Shown here piece by piece: positions 18,519-26,906 of a stretch of DNA of 64,000 nucleotides (the first letter of the stretch is position 1; every line of letters starts with the position of its first letter). The translations under genes and the position numbers were made by a program. Below the pieces are notes generated by a model. It was given only the letters and a program-made list of their open reading frames with translations, ran no database searches and was not told the origin of the DNA. The DNA is from an uncultured Clostridia bacterium. Lineage in GTDB: Bacteria > Bacillota > Clostridia > Oscillospirales > Ruminococcaceae. Location: positions 62,001 through 126,000 of the forward strand of contig CAMNXF010000004.1 in assembly GCA_946567425.1 (NCBI GenBank), given 5' to 3'.

Positions 18519-18767
18519 TTAGTGCGAGGAACAGGACGATATTGGAAGATTCACTTTCTCTTCCTTAATAACTACAACAGCGCTTATCGCAACGACTATC
18601 GGCAGAACCGACACTGCTGATATTGACGTTTTTCTCTTATTTCAGCAACCAACTCGACCAACAAAAAGGCAGATCGACAGCATTTGAATTCAGATGTTGG
18701 TATCAAGATGATATCTTCGCGGGTCCTCCAAACCTTTTAAATGACCCTTTAATTTTATTATCTTCAT
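18519..18767 (-). pseudogene. possible decayed short frame (83 codons, two internal TGA)
   Basis: The 18467-18940 interval has no intact gene. On the minus strand one frame runs 83 codons from ATG at 18767 (MKIIKLKGHLKGLEDPRRYH) to TAA at 18519, broken by TGA at codons 26 and 42. The LEDPRR segment recalls the N-terminus of some DDE transposases, and the last third (SVLPIVVAISAVVVI) looks hydrophobic. No Shine-Dalgarno precedes the ATG. I treat it as a possible remnant of an old insertion; the rest of the interval shows nothing convincing. Confidence 0.3.
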
Positions 18768-18940
18768 ATTGTTATAACGACATTCTCGCTTAAATTGCAA
18801 ATGCTGTTGATCCGGGTTTTATGAGGTCTTGTTTTAAGCAATACCAAAAAATGTATATTTTCCCCGTAATCGGCAAAACTACCGATATAGCCCAAACCAA
18901 CGGGTGATCCATAACAAATGATGGAAAGGAATAAAGCTTT

Positions 18941-19666
18941 ATGAAAAACAGGAAAAAAGAAGGTCAAAGCGGAAAAGCTCTGGCGATCGCTTCGGCGATC
19001 GGCGTGGCGGCGGTCGCGGCAACGGTATTTGCGGCTTATCGGTCAACCGTAAACAGACTGATCCCGACCGGCACATCGGGCGGGGAAAGCACGTGGGTGT
19101 TCTCAAGCAGCAGCTCGGATGTTCCCGTGCAGAACAACGTCTCGGGAGTGCCCATTGAGAGCAGCAAGTCCTCGGACAAGCCGAAAAGCTCCTCGTCAAG
19201 CGGCGCAAGCGAGCCTGCTGAAGAGGTCAACAAGCCCGTTAAGTCGGTGGAGATCGGCAACATTATCCCCGTTACGGGCGAGGTCTCTCACCCGTTCAGT
19301 GGCGGCGAGTTGGTAAAGTCCGAGACGCTCGGCGTGTGGAAAACACATGACGGCTGCGATATCCTCTGCGATCTCGGAACAGACGTAAGATCTATGTCCG
19401 AGGGCACGGTAAAGGAGATCAAGGACGATCCGCTGTGGGGCGTGTACGTTATCGTCGAGCAGAGCAACGGGCTTGAGGTCCACTATTGCGGTCTCGCAAA
19501 GGAACTGAATGTCAAGGCGGGGCAGCAGGTGAACCAGGGCGAGATCATCGGCAAAACAGGCGAGACCAATCAGTGCGAGATATTGCAGCAGCCGCACCTC
19601 CACCTCGGAGTTAAGAGCGGCAGCGAATGGGTCGATCCTATTTCGGTCGTTGATAAGGTAATTTAA
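18941..19666 (+). CDS. membrane-anchored M23 (LytM) peptidase, SpoIIQ-like
   Basis: 241 residues: short basic N-terminus, one membrane helix (about 12-32), a long Ser-rich linker (52-100) and a C-terminal LytM domain (about 105-235). Zinc residues are present: His136 and Asp140 in THDGCD and the HxH pair His219/His221 in PHLHLGV, so it may be an active endopeptidase. The single anchor plus LytM architecture and length match clostridial SpoIIQ, which builds the channel between mother cell and forespore; that identity is inferred, since no spoIID or spoIIIA neighbour is visible. GGAAAGGAA precedes the ATG. Confidence 0.85.
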   Translation: MKNRKKEGQSGKALAIASAIGVAAVAATVFAAYRSTVNRLIPTGTSGGESTWVFSSSSSDVPVQNNVSGVPIESSKSSDKPKSSSSSGASEPAEEVNKPVKSVEIGNIIPVTGEVSHPFSGGELVKSETLGVWKTHDGCDILCDLGTDVRSMSEGTVKEIKDDPLWGVYVIVEQSNGLEVHYCGLAKELNVKAGQQVNQGEIIGKTGETNQCEILQQPHLHLGVKSGSEWVDPISVVDKVI

Positions 19667-19761
19667 GAGAAGCTCGGGCTGTCGTTTTTTCGGCAGCCGT
19701 TACATATATTCGGGGATTTGCTCTTTTCCGTAAATTACCACGTCATTTTTTAAAAAAACAT

Positions 19762-19790
19762 TTGACAAATCAACGGAAATATGTGATAAT
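19762..19790 (+). promoter_or_regulatory. sigma-A promoter of the GH25 gene
   Basis: TTGACA (19762-19767), 17-bp spacer, GATAAT (19785-19790). A weak stem with no T-run (CGGGCTGTCG/CGGCAGCCG, about 19679-19703) follows the M23 gene and may be its terminator. Confidence 0.75.
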
Positions 19791-19887
19791 ATATATGGAA
19801 CATAATTTGTTTTGACATAAACGAATTCGGGCTGCGCGCTCTTTCGCTGCAGAGGAAAGCTGCGCGTCTGCTTAGCAAGGAGAAAAA

Positions 19888-21342
19888 ATGAAGTTGTTGA
19901 AAAGAATAGCCGGAACGTTTCTGGCGGCGGTGATCGCGCTGGGCTGCACTTCGGCTTACGCGAGCACTCCCGATACCTCAGGTTCGTCAAGCTCGTCAAG
20001 CACGGCTGCTTTGGCGGAGGTCCGTCCGGGAACCTCCCGCGACGGCTACATACGCTGGACGGGCAGCGCCGTGCCGTTGGCGGGCAGAAAGTACTACATA
20101 GACAGAACCGTCAAGCTGTCGAAAAAAAGCAAGGTGGTATTTCCTGCGGGGAGCACTCTGGAGCTGCGCAGCGGCGCGGACTTGCAGATATTTGTCGGAA
20201 GCTCGCTGCAAATGCGCGGAGACCTTGTGATACAAGAGGGCGCCAAGATGACCGTTTCGGGAACGCTTGTGACGACGGTCGGCAGTTCGCTTGAAAACAG
20301 CGGGAAATTTACGTCGACAAAAAGCTCCTCGGTGAAAATATCCTCCGCGTTTACTTCAAAGGAGAATGCGGAAACGGTATTCGGCGGCGAGGTGCTGATC
20401 TATCAGGCGGGCGTTCTGCGCGGCGAGGGTAGCATGACGTTCGCGGCAAGCTCGGACGTTACGGTCACGGGTAGTGTGAACACTCCTGCGGGAGGACGGC
20501 TCTTCGCGAAAGGCAAGCTGGCGGTGACGTTAAACGGCAGAATAGTGCAGTCGGGCGATCTATGCTTGTATTCGAGACTGGTGAACAGCGGCACGGTAAT
20601 GCTGAATTACGGTTCGAGGTACTTTAAGTCGGATTCCGCCGTGCTCGCCGTTACCAAAAGCGGACGAATAACCGACAACCGCGCCGCGCCTCCCGCCGAA
20701 ACGGTGAGACCCGTGCCCGAGCCGCTCCCCGAGGGGAAAACGCTGCGGGGGATCGACGTTTCAAGCTGGCAGGAGACGATCGACTGGAAACGCGTTAAGG
20801 GCGCGGGTGTGGACTTCGCGATGCTGCGCTCCTCGTTCTATGTGAAAAAGGACAAGACGTTTGACTACAATATCGTCGAGGCGCAGAAGGCGGGTGTTCT
20901 GGTGGGAGTTTATCATTACTGCTACGCCGAGTCCGTTGCCGAGGCACGCGAGGAGGCGCGGTATTTCATGAGCGTTATCGAGCCTTACGAAATCGATTTT
21001 CCGGTAGTGCTGGACTTTGAGGACCCCGAACTGGAGCATCTCGGTAAAAGCAAGCTCACCTCAATAGCGAAAGCGTTCATGGACGAGCTAAAAAACGCGG
21101 GTTATTACACTATGCTGTACGCCAACAAGTATTGGTTGGAGAATATGCTTGACATGAGCAGACTCTCGGAATACGACGTCTGGCTCGCGGAGTGGCATAC
21201 CTCGCCGACGTGGAACGGAAATTTCGGAATGTGGCAGTTTTCGAGCGAGGGCAGAGTATCGGGAATACGCGGCGACGTAGACCTGAATATCTGCTACCGC
21301 GATTACTATAAGGCAATAATAGACGGAAATTATAAACGCTGA
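19888..21342 (+). CDS. secreted GH25 (lysozyme-like) muramidase with beta-rich N-terminal domain
   Basis: 484 residues. The N-terminus is a signal peptide (MKLLKRIAGTFLAAVIALG, probable cut after AYA). Residues 60-260 form a repetitive beta-strand region (SGADLQIFVGSSLQMRG, EGAKMTVSGTLVT) that looks like a right-handed beta-helix or adhesion-type domain. Residues 286-480 are a GH25 domain with the catalytic acids Asp290 in GIDVSSWQ and Asp376/Glu378 in VVLDFEDPE, and MWQFSSEG near the end. It should cut peptidoglycan between MurNAc and GlcNAc. It is monocistronic: promoter upstream, terminator downstream. Confidence 0.9.
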   Translation: MKLLKRIAGTFLAAVIALGCTSAYASTPDTSGSSSSSSTAALAEVRPGTSRDGYIRWTGSAVPLAGRKYYIDRTVKLSKKSKVVFPAGSTLELRSGADLQIFVGSSLQMRGDLVIQEGAKMTVSGTLVTTVGSSLENSGKFTSTKSSSVKISSAFTSKENAETVFGGEVLIYQAGVLRGEGSMTFAASSDVTVTGSVNTPAGGRLFAKGKLAVTLNGRIVQSGDLCLYSRLVNSGTVMLNYGSRYFKSDSAVLAVTKSGRITDNRAAPPAETVRPVPEPLPEGKTLRGIDVSSWQETIDWKRVKGAGVDFAMLRSSFYVKKDKTFDYNIVEAQKAGVLVGVYHYCYAESVAEAREEARYFMSVIEPYEIDFPVVLDFEDPELEHLGKSKLTSIAKAFMDELKNAGYYTMLYANKYWLENMLDMSRLSEYDVWLAEWHTSPTWNGNFGMWQFSSEGRVSGIRGDVDLNICYRDYYKAIIDGNYKR

Positions 21343-21350
21343 TAACGGGC

Positions 21351-21388
21351 AAGCGCCTGTCGGAATTTTTTCGGCAGGCGCTTTTTTA
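21351..21388 (+). terminator. terminator of the GH25 gene
   Basis: AAGCGCCTGtCGg with CGgCAGGCGCTT, followed by TTTTT. Confidence 0.88.
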
Positions 21389-21428
21389 TATTTATGTGAC
21401 TTTTCATCTGTTTTTCACAAAACGTGTA

Positions 21429-21457
21429 TTGACAAATTATTGAAATTGCTGTATAAT
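21429..21457 (+). promoter_or_regulatory. promoter of the marR-ABC operon
   Basis: Perfect consensus TTGACA (21429-21434), 17 bp, TATAAT (21452-21457). Just downstream, TTGTATTGACAA (about 21479-21490) is a short imperfect palindrome (TTGT...ACAA) that could be a MarR operator; this is a guess. Confidence 0.88.
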
Positions 21458-21508
21458 GTAGCATATCCAACAAGTTATTTTGTATTGACAACTCTTGAGG
21501 AGGGTCTT

Positions 21509-21982
21509 ATGGATAATTGCGGAATAGGTGTTCGGCTGAGAATGCTGAACAATGCGGTTCGGCGTTATATCGACCATTACGCCGACGGGAAAAGGGCGCT
21601 GGACAGCCTGTCCTGTTCAAACGGCTGGATAATCGGATATATCTGCGAGATGAAAGAACGCGGCAGGAACATTTATCAGCGCGACCTGGAGAACAATTTC
21701 GGGATAACGCGTTCGACCGCCTCGAAAGTACTGGGGCTTATGGAAAAGAAAGGGCTGATAGAGCGTCTGAGCGTCAGCCATGACGCGCGGTTGAAAATGA
21801 TCGTTCCGACGGAAAAGTCTGTCGAGATAGGACGGTTCATCAAGGAGGATAACGAAAAAATGGAGCGGCTGCTGAAAAAAGGCTTTTCTCCGCAGGAGCT
21901 TGAACAGCTCTACGGTTATTTAGAAAGAATACAGAATAATCTTGAAACGGCAGAAAAGGACATAAGGAGGGAGAAGATATAA
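21509..21982 (+). CDS. MarR-family transcriptional regulator
   Basis: 157 residues from ATG at 21509 (MDNCGIGVRLRMLNNAVRRY), preceded by GAGGAGGG. The winged helix is in the middle: NIYQRDLENNFGITRSTASK (recognition helix), VLGLMEKKGLIERL, then the wing SVSHDARLKMIVPT. Helical dimerisation ends frame it. The stop shares a base with the ATG of the first ABC gene, so the three genes are one operon. MarR plus two half-size exporters is a common clostridial drug-response arrangement; the regulator probably represses its own promoter. Confidence 0.93.
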   Translation: MDNCGIGVRLRMLNNAVRRYIDHYADGKRALDSLSCSNGWIIGYICEMKERGRNIYQRDLENNFGITRSTASKVLGLMEKKGLIERLSVSHDARLKMIVPTEKSVEIGRFIKEDNEKMERLLKKGFSPQELEQLYGYLERIQNNLETAEKDIRREKI

Positions 21983-23733
21983 TGATAAAAACGCTTGTAA
22001 AGTGTATACGCGACGCGACGTTCCCGGCAATACTTACGCCTGTCTTCGTGCTGGCAGAGTCGCTTATCGAAGTGTCGATCCCGAGCGTTATGGCGAACCT
22101 TATCGACGAGGGCATTACCGTCGGCGATATGAACAGTGTTATAAAGTACGGGATAATCCTGATAATACAGACGCTTGGGGCGCTGTTCTTCGGCGCGACG
22201 GCGGGCTATACCGCTTCGAGAGCCAGCTCGCGGTTCGCGAGAAATCTCCGCGCGGATATGTACGCGCACATTCAGGAGTACAGCTTCTCGAACATAGACA
22301 AGTTTTCACCCGCGAGCCTTGTCACAAGGCTTACCACAGACGTGCAACGCGTGCAGATGTCGTTTCAGATGATAACGCGCATTGTGTTCCGCGCGCCCGC
22401 TATGCTGATCTTCGCGTTTGTGTTCGCGTTTCGGACGGATCATCAGCTTTCGCTGATCTTCGTTTGCGTTATCCCGTTTCTGGCGGTCGTGCTGGCGCTC
22501 ATTATCAAGACCGCGTTCCCGATCTTCAACAAAACGTTCGTCGCTTACGACGATCTGAACGAGGTTGTGGAGGAGAACGTTCACGGTATACGCGTAGTCA
22601 AGAACTTCGTTCAGGAGAAGTCTGAGATAAACAAGTTCCGCAAGGTCTCGGAGAGAATTTTCTCGCTGTTCACGAAAGCCGAGAAAACGGTCGCGTACAA
22701 CGCACCGGCTATGCAGGTGTCCGTTTACGCGTGTATTATCGCGATTTCGTGGCTCGGCGCGCAAGCTATCATCGCAAGCGGAAACGTTGAGGGTATGGGG
22801 CTTACTACTGGCGGACTTATGTCCCTGTTCACCTACACCATGCAGATACTGATGAGTCTTATGATGCTCTCGATGATATTCGTTATGCTTACGATGTCCA
22901 AGGCGAGCGCCGACCGCGTTGTCGAGGTGCTCAACGAAAAGAGCGACATCAACGACGGCGAACGCAACCTCACCGAGGTAAAGGACGGCTCTATCGAGTT
23001 TAAGAACGTTTCGTTCAAGTACTTCAAGACTGCGGAGAGCAACGCGCTTGACCATATCGACCTCAAGATAAACTCGGGCGAAACTATCGGCATTATCGGC
23101 GGCACGGGCTCGTCAAAGTCGACGCTCGTTTCGATGATACCGCGCCTTTACGATACCTCGGAGGGCGAGGTGCTTGTCGGCGGCGAGAATGTCCGCGACT
23201 ACAATATCGAGGCGCTTCGCAACAACGTGGCTATGGTATTGCAGAAGAACGTGCTGTTCAGCGGCACGATTTATGAGAACATACGCTGGGGTGACGAAAA
23301 CGCCTCTGACGAGGAGGTTCAAAAGGTGTGCAGACTGGCGTGCGCGGACGACTTTATACAGTCGTTCCCCGACAAGTATGACACCTATATAGAGCAAGGC
23401 GGCACGAACGTTTCGGGCGGTCAGAAGCAGAGACTTTGTATCGCGAGAGCACTGCTGAAAAAGCCGAAGATACTCATTCTGGACGACTCAACCTCGGCGG
23501 TCGACACAAAGACCGACGCAATGATACGCAAGGCTTTCCGCGACGAGATACCGAATACGACGAAGATCATTATCGCGCAGCGCGTTTCTTCGGTTTGCGA
23601 CGCTGATAAGATAATCATTCTCGACAACGGTAAGATCGTCGACTTCGGCAATCACGACGAGCTGTACGCGAACAGCGAAATTTACCGCGAAATATACGAT
23701 TCTCAGACAAAGGGGGCGGAAGAAGATGAGTGA
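21982..23733 (+). CDS. heterodimeric ABC exporter, subunit A (degenerate ATP site)
   Basis: 583 residues: type I exporter membrane domain with six helices (1-310) and an ATP-binding domain (about 335-580). The Walker A is atypical, GGTGSSKST, with Ser in place of the usual Gly before Lys. The signature is NVSGGQKQRLCIARAL, and Walker B is ILILDDSTSAVD, where Asp stands in place of the catalytic Glu. This combination marks the non-canonical half of a heterodimeric multidrug exporter (BmrC/D, TM287/288 type). It overlaps the second subunit by 8 bp. Confidence 0.93.
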   Translation: MIKTLVKCIRDATFPAILTPVFVLAESLIEVSIPSVMANLIDEGITVGDMNSVIKYGIILIIQTLGALFFGATAGYTASRASSRFARNLRADMYAHIQEYSFSNIDKFSPASLVTRLTTDVQRVQMSFQMITRIVFRAPAMLIFAFVFAFRTDHQLSLIFVCVIPFLAVVLALIIKTAFPIFNKTFVAYDDLNEVVEENVHGIRVVKNFVQEKSEINKFRKVSERIFSLFTKAEKTVAYNAPAMQVSVYACIIAISWLGAQAIIASGNVEGMGLTTGGLMSLFTYTMQILMSLMMLSMIFVMLTMSKASADRVVEVLNEKSDINDGERNLTEVKDGSIEFKNVSFKYFKTAESNALDHIDLKINSGETIGIIGGTGSSKSTLVSMIPRLYDTSEGEVLVGGENVRDYNIEALRNNVAMVLQKNVLFSGTIYENIRWGDENASDEEVQKVCRLACADDFIQSFPDKYDTYIEQGGTNVSGGQKQRLCIARALLKKPKILILDDSTSAVDTKTDAMIRKAFRDEIPNTTKIIIAQRVSSVCDADKIIILDNGKIVDFGNHDELYANSEIYREIYDSQTKGAEEDE

Positions 23734-25681
23734 TATAAAGGAAAACAAGCAGCCGCCGCGTGTGAACGGACGACCACCCAAAGGGGCGCGCGTTCCGATG
23801 AAATTCGACAAGAAAACCATTAAGCGTATGCTGTCATATATGAAGCCTTTTCTGCCGCAGCTTATTCTGGTTTTCGTATGCATTCTCGTCACTGTTGTAG
23901 CTTCGGTTTCGTCGTCGCTGTTTCTGGGAACGCTGATCGACGACTACATCATGCCGCTGGTCGGAGCGGATAACCCCGACTACGGCGGACTTCTGGGCGC
24001 GCTTTGCGGAATGGGAGCGCTGTTCGCAGCGGGCGCGCTGAGCGCGCTGTTTTACAGCCGCATTATGGCGGCGGTCTCTCAGGGCGTGCTGAAAAAGATA
24101 CGCGACGAGATGTTTTCGCACATGCAATCGCTGCCGATCAACTACTTCGATACTCATACGCACGGCGACATCATGAGCTTCTACACCAACGACGCGGACG
24201 CTATGCAGCAGATGCTCTCACAGTCTATTCCGCAGGTCATAAACTCGGGTATCACCATTATCGCGGTGTTCTGCTCGATGCTGTCGCTGTCAGTGTGGCT
24301 TACGCTTACGGTCGTGGTATTTCTGGCGCTGATACTGTTCATCACCGCGAAGATAGCAGGGAAGTCGGGCAAGTACTTTATGGCGCAGCAGCACTCGACC
24401 GCCGATATGAACGGCTATATCGAGGAAATGATAAACGGGCAGCGCGTCGTTAAGATGTTCTGCCGCGAGGAAAACGCCAAGGCGGATTTCGGCGTGAAGA
24501 ATGTCGACCTCTGCGAGAACACCTGCAAAGCGAACGCCTACGCGAATATCCTTATGCCTATCAACAACTGTCTGGGGTATTTCCTGTACGTTATTCTGGC
24601 GATAATCGGCGGTACGCTGGCGATAAACGAAATTCCGAACGTCGCGTGCTTTGCGGTTAACGTTCTGTCGCTCGGCTCTATCGCGTCGTTTTTGCAGCTC
24701 TCGCGGAGCTTTACGGGTCCTATCGGACAGGTTTCGCAGCAACTTAACTCGGTTGCAATGGCTATGGCGGGCGCGGAGCGTATCTTCTCGCTGCTCGACG
24801 AGCAGTCTGAGGTTGACAATGGCTACGTTACGCTCGTGAACGCAAAACGCGGCGCGGACGGTGAGCTTGTCGAGACCGAGGAGCGCACGGGACTGTGGGC
24901 TTGGAAGCACCCGCATTCAGCGGACGGCTCGGTAACGTATACGGAGCTAATGGGCAACGTCGTATTGGACGACGTTGATTTCGGGTATGTTCCCGAGAAG
25001 ATAGTGCTGCATAATATCGACATTTACGCCGAGCCCGGGCAGAAGGTCGCTTTTGTCGGCGCTACGGGCGCGGGCAAAACGACCATAACGAACCTTATCA
25101 ACCGCTTTTATGACATCGCCGACGGAAAGATACGCTATGACGGCATCAACATCAACAAGATCAAAAAGGACGATCTGCGGCGGTCGCTGGGCGTGGTTTT
25201 ACAGGACGTAAACCTGTTCACGGGAACGGTTATGGATAATCTGCGGTTCGGCAAGCCCGACGCTACCGACGAGGAATGTATCGCGGCGGCAAAGCTCGCA
25301 AACGCGGACGGATTTATCCGTATGCTTCCCGAGGGCTACAACACCGTGCTCACGGGCGGCGGCAGCGGACTTTCACAGGGACAGAGACAGCTTATCTCGA
25401 TAGCGCGCGCTGCGGTCGCCGACCCGCCCGTTATGATACTCGACGAGGCAACAAGCTCGATAGATACGCGCACGGAGGCTATCGTTCAGGCGGGCATGGA
25501 CGCGCTTATGAAAGGGCGCACGGTGTTCGTTATCGCGCACAGACTATCGACCGTCAAGAACTCGGACGTTATTATGGTTCTTGAACAGGGACGCATTATC
25601 GAGCGCGGCTCGCACGAAAAGCTCATCGCCGAAAAGGGACAGTATTACAGGCTGTACACGGGTGCGTTCGAGCTTGAATAA
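23726..25681 (+). CDS. heterodimeric ABC exporter, subunit B (canonical ATPase)
   Basis: 651 residues: N-terminal soluble tail of about 35 residues (KQPPRVNGRPPKGARVPMKF), six membrane helices, and an ATPase domain with canonical Walker A GATGAGKTTITNL and Walker B VMILDEATSSID, including the catalytic Glu. The signature is GLSQGQRQLISIARA (LSQGQ for LSGGQ), as seen in the paired subunit of this family. An insertion of about 35 residues between membrane and ATPase domains (EERTGLWAWKHPHSADGSV) is typical. Pairing with the preceding degenerate subunit gives one active ATP site. Export of drugs or peptides is inferred. Confidence 0.94.
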   Translation: MSDIKENKQPPRVNGRPPKGARVPMKFDKKTIKRMLSYMKPFLPQLILVFVCILVTVVASVSSSLFLGTLIDDYIMPLVGADNPDYGGLLGALCGMGALFAAGALSALFYSRIMAAVSQGVLKKIRDEMFSHMQSLPINYFDTHTHGDIMSFYTNDADAMQQMLSQSIPQVINSGITIIAVFCSMLSLSVWLTLTVVVFLALILFITAKIAGKSGKYFMAQQHSTADMNGYIEEMINGQRVVKMFCREENAKADFGVKNVDLCENTCKANAYANILMPINNCLGYFLYVILAIIGGTLAINEIPNVACFAVNVLSLGSIASFLQLSRSFTGPIGQVSQQLNSVAMAMAGAERIFSLLDEQSEVDNGYVTLVNAKRGADGELVETEERTGLWAWKHPHSADGSVTYTELMGNVVLDDVDFGYVPEKIVLHNIDIYAEPGQKVAFVGATGAGKTTITNLINRFYDIADGKIRYDGININKIKKDDLRRSLGVVLQDVNLFTGTVMDNLRFGKPDATDEECIAAAKLANADGFIRMLPEGYNTVLTGGGSGLSQGQRQLISIARAAVADPPVMILDEATSSIDTRTEAIVQAGMDALMKGRTVFVIAHRLSTVKNSDVIMVLEQGRIIERGSHEKLIAEKGQYYRLYTGAFELE

Positions 25682-25686
25682 CAAAC

Positions 25687-25716
25687 AAAACCGCTTTCGG
25701 CCAAGAAAGCGGTTTT
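25687..25716. terminator. bidirectional terminator between ABC operon and ispF
   Basis: Twelve-bp perfect stem AAAACCGCTTTC/GAAAGCGGTTTT with a 6-nt loop, A/T runs on both sides, between convergent genes. Confidence 0.9.
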
Positions 25717-25719
25717 AAT

Positions 25720-26193
25720 TTATTCTGCGATACTCTCCAACAAAACGACGGCGTTCGCGCCTATGCCTGCGCCGCCAAGTCCCAAGCCTTCTTCGGTGGT
25801 CGCCTTGACGGATATCCGCCCGGCTCCGCACCCGAAAGCCGCCGCAAGATTTCCGCGCATTTTTTCGATATACGGCGCAAGCTTCGGCTTTTCGGCGATT
25901 ATCGTGATGTCCGCGTTGCCGAGCGTGAAGCCTTTTTCACCCATTATACCGATAACCTCTCCGAGCAGGAGCATACTGTCCGCGTCCTTGTATTTCAGGT
26001 CGCTGTCGGGGAACAGATGTCCGATATCGCCGAGCGCAAGCGCCCCGAGTACCGCGTCCATAAGCGCGTGTACCGCGACGTCCGCGTCGGAATGCCCGAG
26101 CAGACCGCATTCATACGGAACACTCTCCCCGCAGAGCACCAGCCGCCTGTCGGGAACGAGCCTGTGAACGTCGTATCCGTGACCTATCCTCAT
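25720..26193 (-). CDS. ispF: 2-C-methyl-D-erythritol 2,4-cyclodiphosphate synthase
   Basis: MEP isoprenoid pathway enzyme. 157 residues, normal. Zinc ligands Asp8 and His10 in RIGHGYDVHRL and His34 in GLLGHSDADV; further signatures are ALALGDIGHLFPDSD and the C-terminal KATTEEGLGLGGAGIGANAVVLL. The start overlaps the ispD stop by 4 bp, so the two consecutive-pathway enzymes are coupled. Confidence 0.96.
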   Translation of the reverse strand: MRIGHGYDVHRLVPDRRLVLCGESVPYECGLLGHSDADVAVHALMDAVLGALALGDIGHLFPDSDLKYKDADSMLLLGEVIGIMGEKGFTLGNADITIIAEKPKLAPYIEKMRGNLAAAFGCGAGRISVKATTEEGLGLGGAGIGANAVVLLESIAE

Positions 26194-26906
26194 ATCATTT
26201 TCACCGTTTTTCTGTTGTTGTAGATAGCCTCCGCCGCCGCGAGATCGTCCGGGCGGGTTATCTTCATATTGCAGCCGTTTATCTCAGTTATCCGCACATA
26301 TTCTCCGCAAAGCTCGAGTATGCTGCTGTCGTCGGTGACGCTGTCCGCCTGAGCACCCAGCTTCTCCAGACAAGACATATAAAGTGTCTTCTTGAAAACC
26401 TGAGGTGTCTGCGCGTAATACAGCTTGCCGCGCTGCGGAGTTTCCTCGATAAATCCGTTGCCGCCGACCGATTTTACCGTGTCCGTCGCGGGAACGGCGG
26501 CTATTGCGGCGTTGTACTTCTCCGCGTCCGCGAAAACACGCTCTATCTCCTCGGTCATGATGAGCGGACGCGCACCGTCGTGAACGGCTATGTAATCCGC
26601 TTTCGGCGAGACAGCGTCAAGCGCGTTCTGCACCGACTTTGCGCGGGTATCTCCGCCCGCAACTACCGCCGCCAGCTTGCTCACGCCGAAATTCCGCGCC
26701 AGCTTTTCGTAGCGCGGAACCTCCTCCTCGGGCGCGGCGACTATTATTTCGCCGACCCGCTCCGACAACTCGAACTTCAGCGCGCTCATTACGAACACGG
26801 GCGTATCACCGATCTTTTCAAGCTGCTTGTTTACGCCGTTCATTCGCGTGGAGCTGCCTGCCGCGACTATAATGACCGAAACCGTAATAATTCCCCCCAA
26901 GATCAT
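26190..26906 (-). CDS. ispD: 2-C-methyl-D-erythritol 4-phosphate cytidylyltransferase
   Basis: Makes CDP-ME in the MEP pathway. 238 residues. Nucleotide-binding VIIVAAGSSTRMNGVNKQLEK is at the N-terminus, then VAGGDTRAKSVQNAL, VHDGARPL, VPATDTVK and YYAQTPQVFK, all family markers. The start is uncertain: the ATG at 26906 overlaps the pheA stop but lacks a clear Shine-Dalgarno, and the first ten residues (MILGGIITVS) are longer than usual, with a GGGGGGA just inside the frame. Only the start is in doubt. Confidence 0.94.
   Translation of the reverse strand: MILGGIITVSVIIVAAGSSTRMNGVNKQLEKIGDTPVFVMSALKFELSERVGEIIVAAPEEEVPRYEKLARNFGVSKLAAVVAGGDTRAKSVQNALDAVSPKADYIAVHDGARPLIMTEEIERVFADAEKYNAAIAAVPATDTVKSVGGNGFIEETPQRGKLYYAQTPQVFKKTLYMSCLEKLGAQADSVTDDSSILELCGEYVRITEINGCNMKITRPDDLAAAEAIYNNRKTVKMI

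Noticed and set aside
18519-18767. Selenoprotein reading of the TGA-broken frame
   Set aside because: No recognised selenoprotein motif, no Shine-Dalgarno at the ATG, and no selenocysteine insertion hairpin noticed after either TGA.
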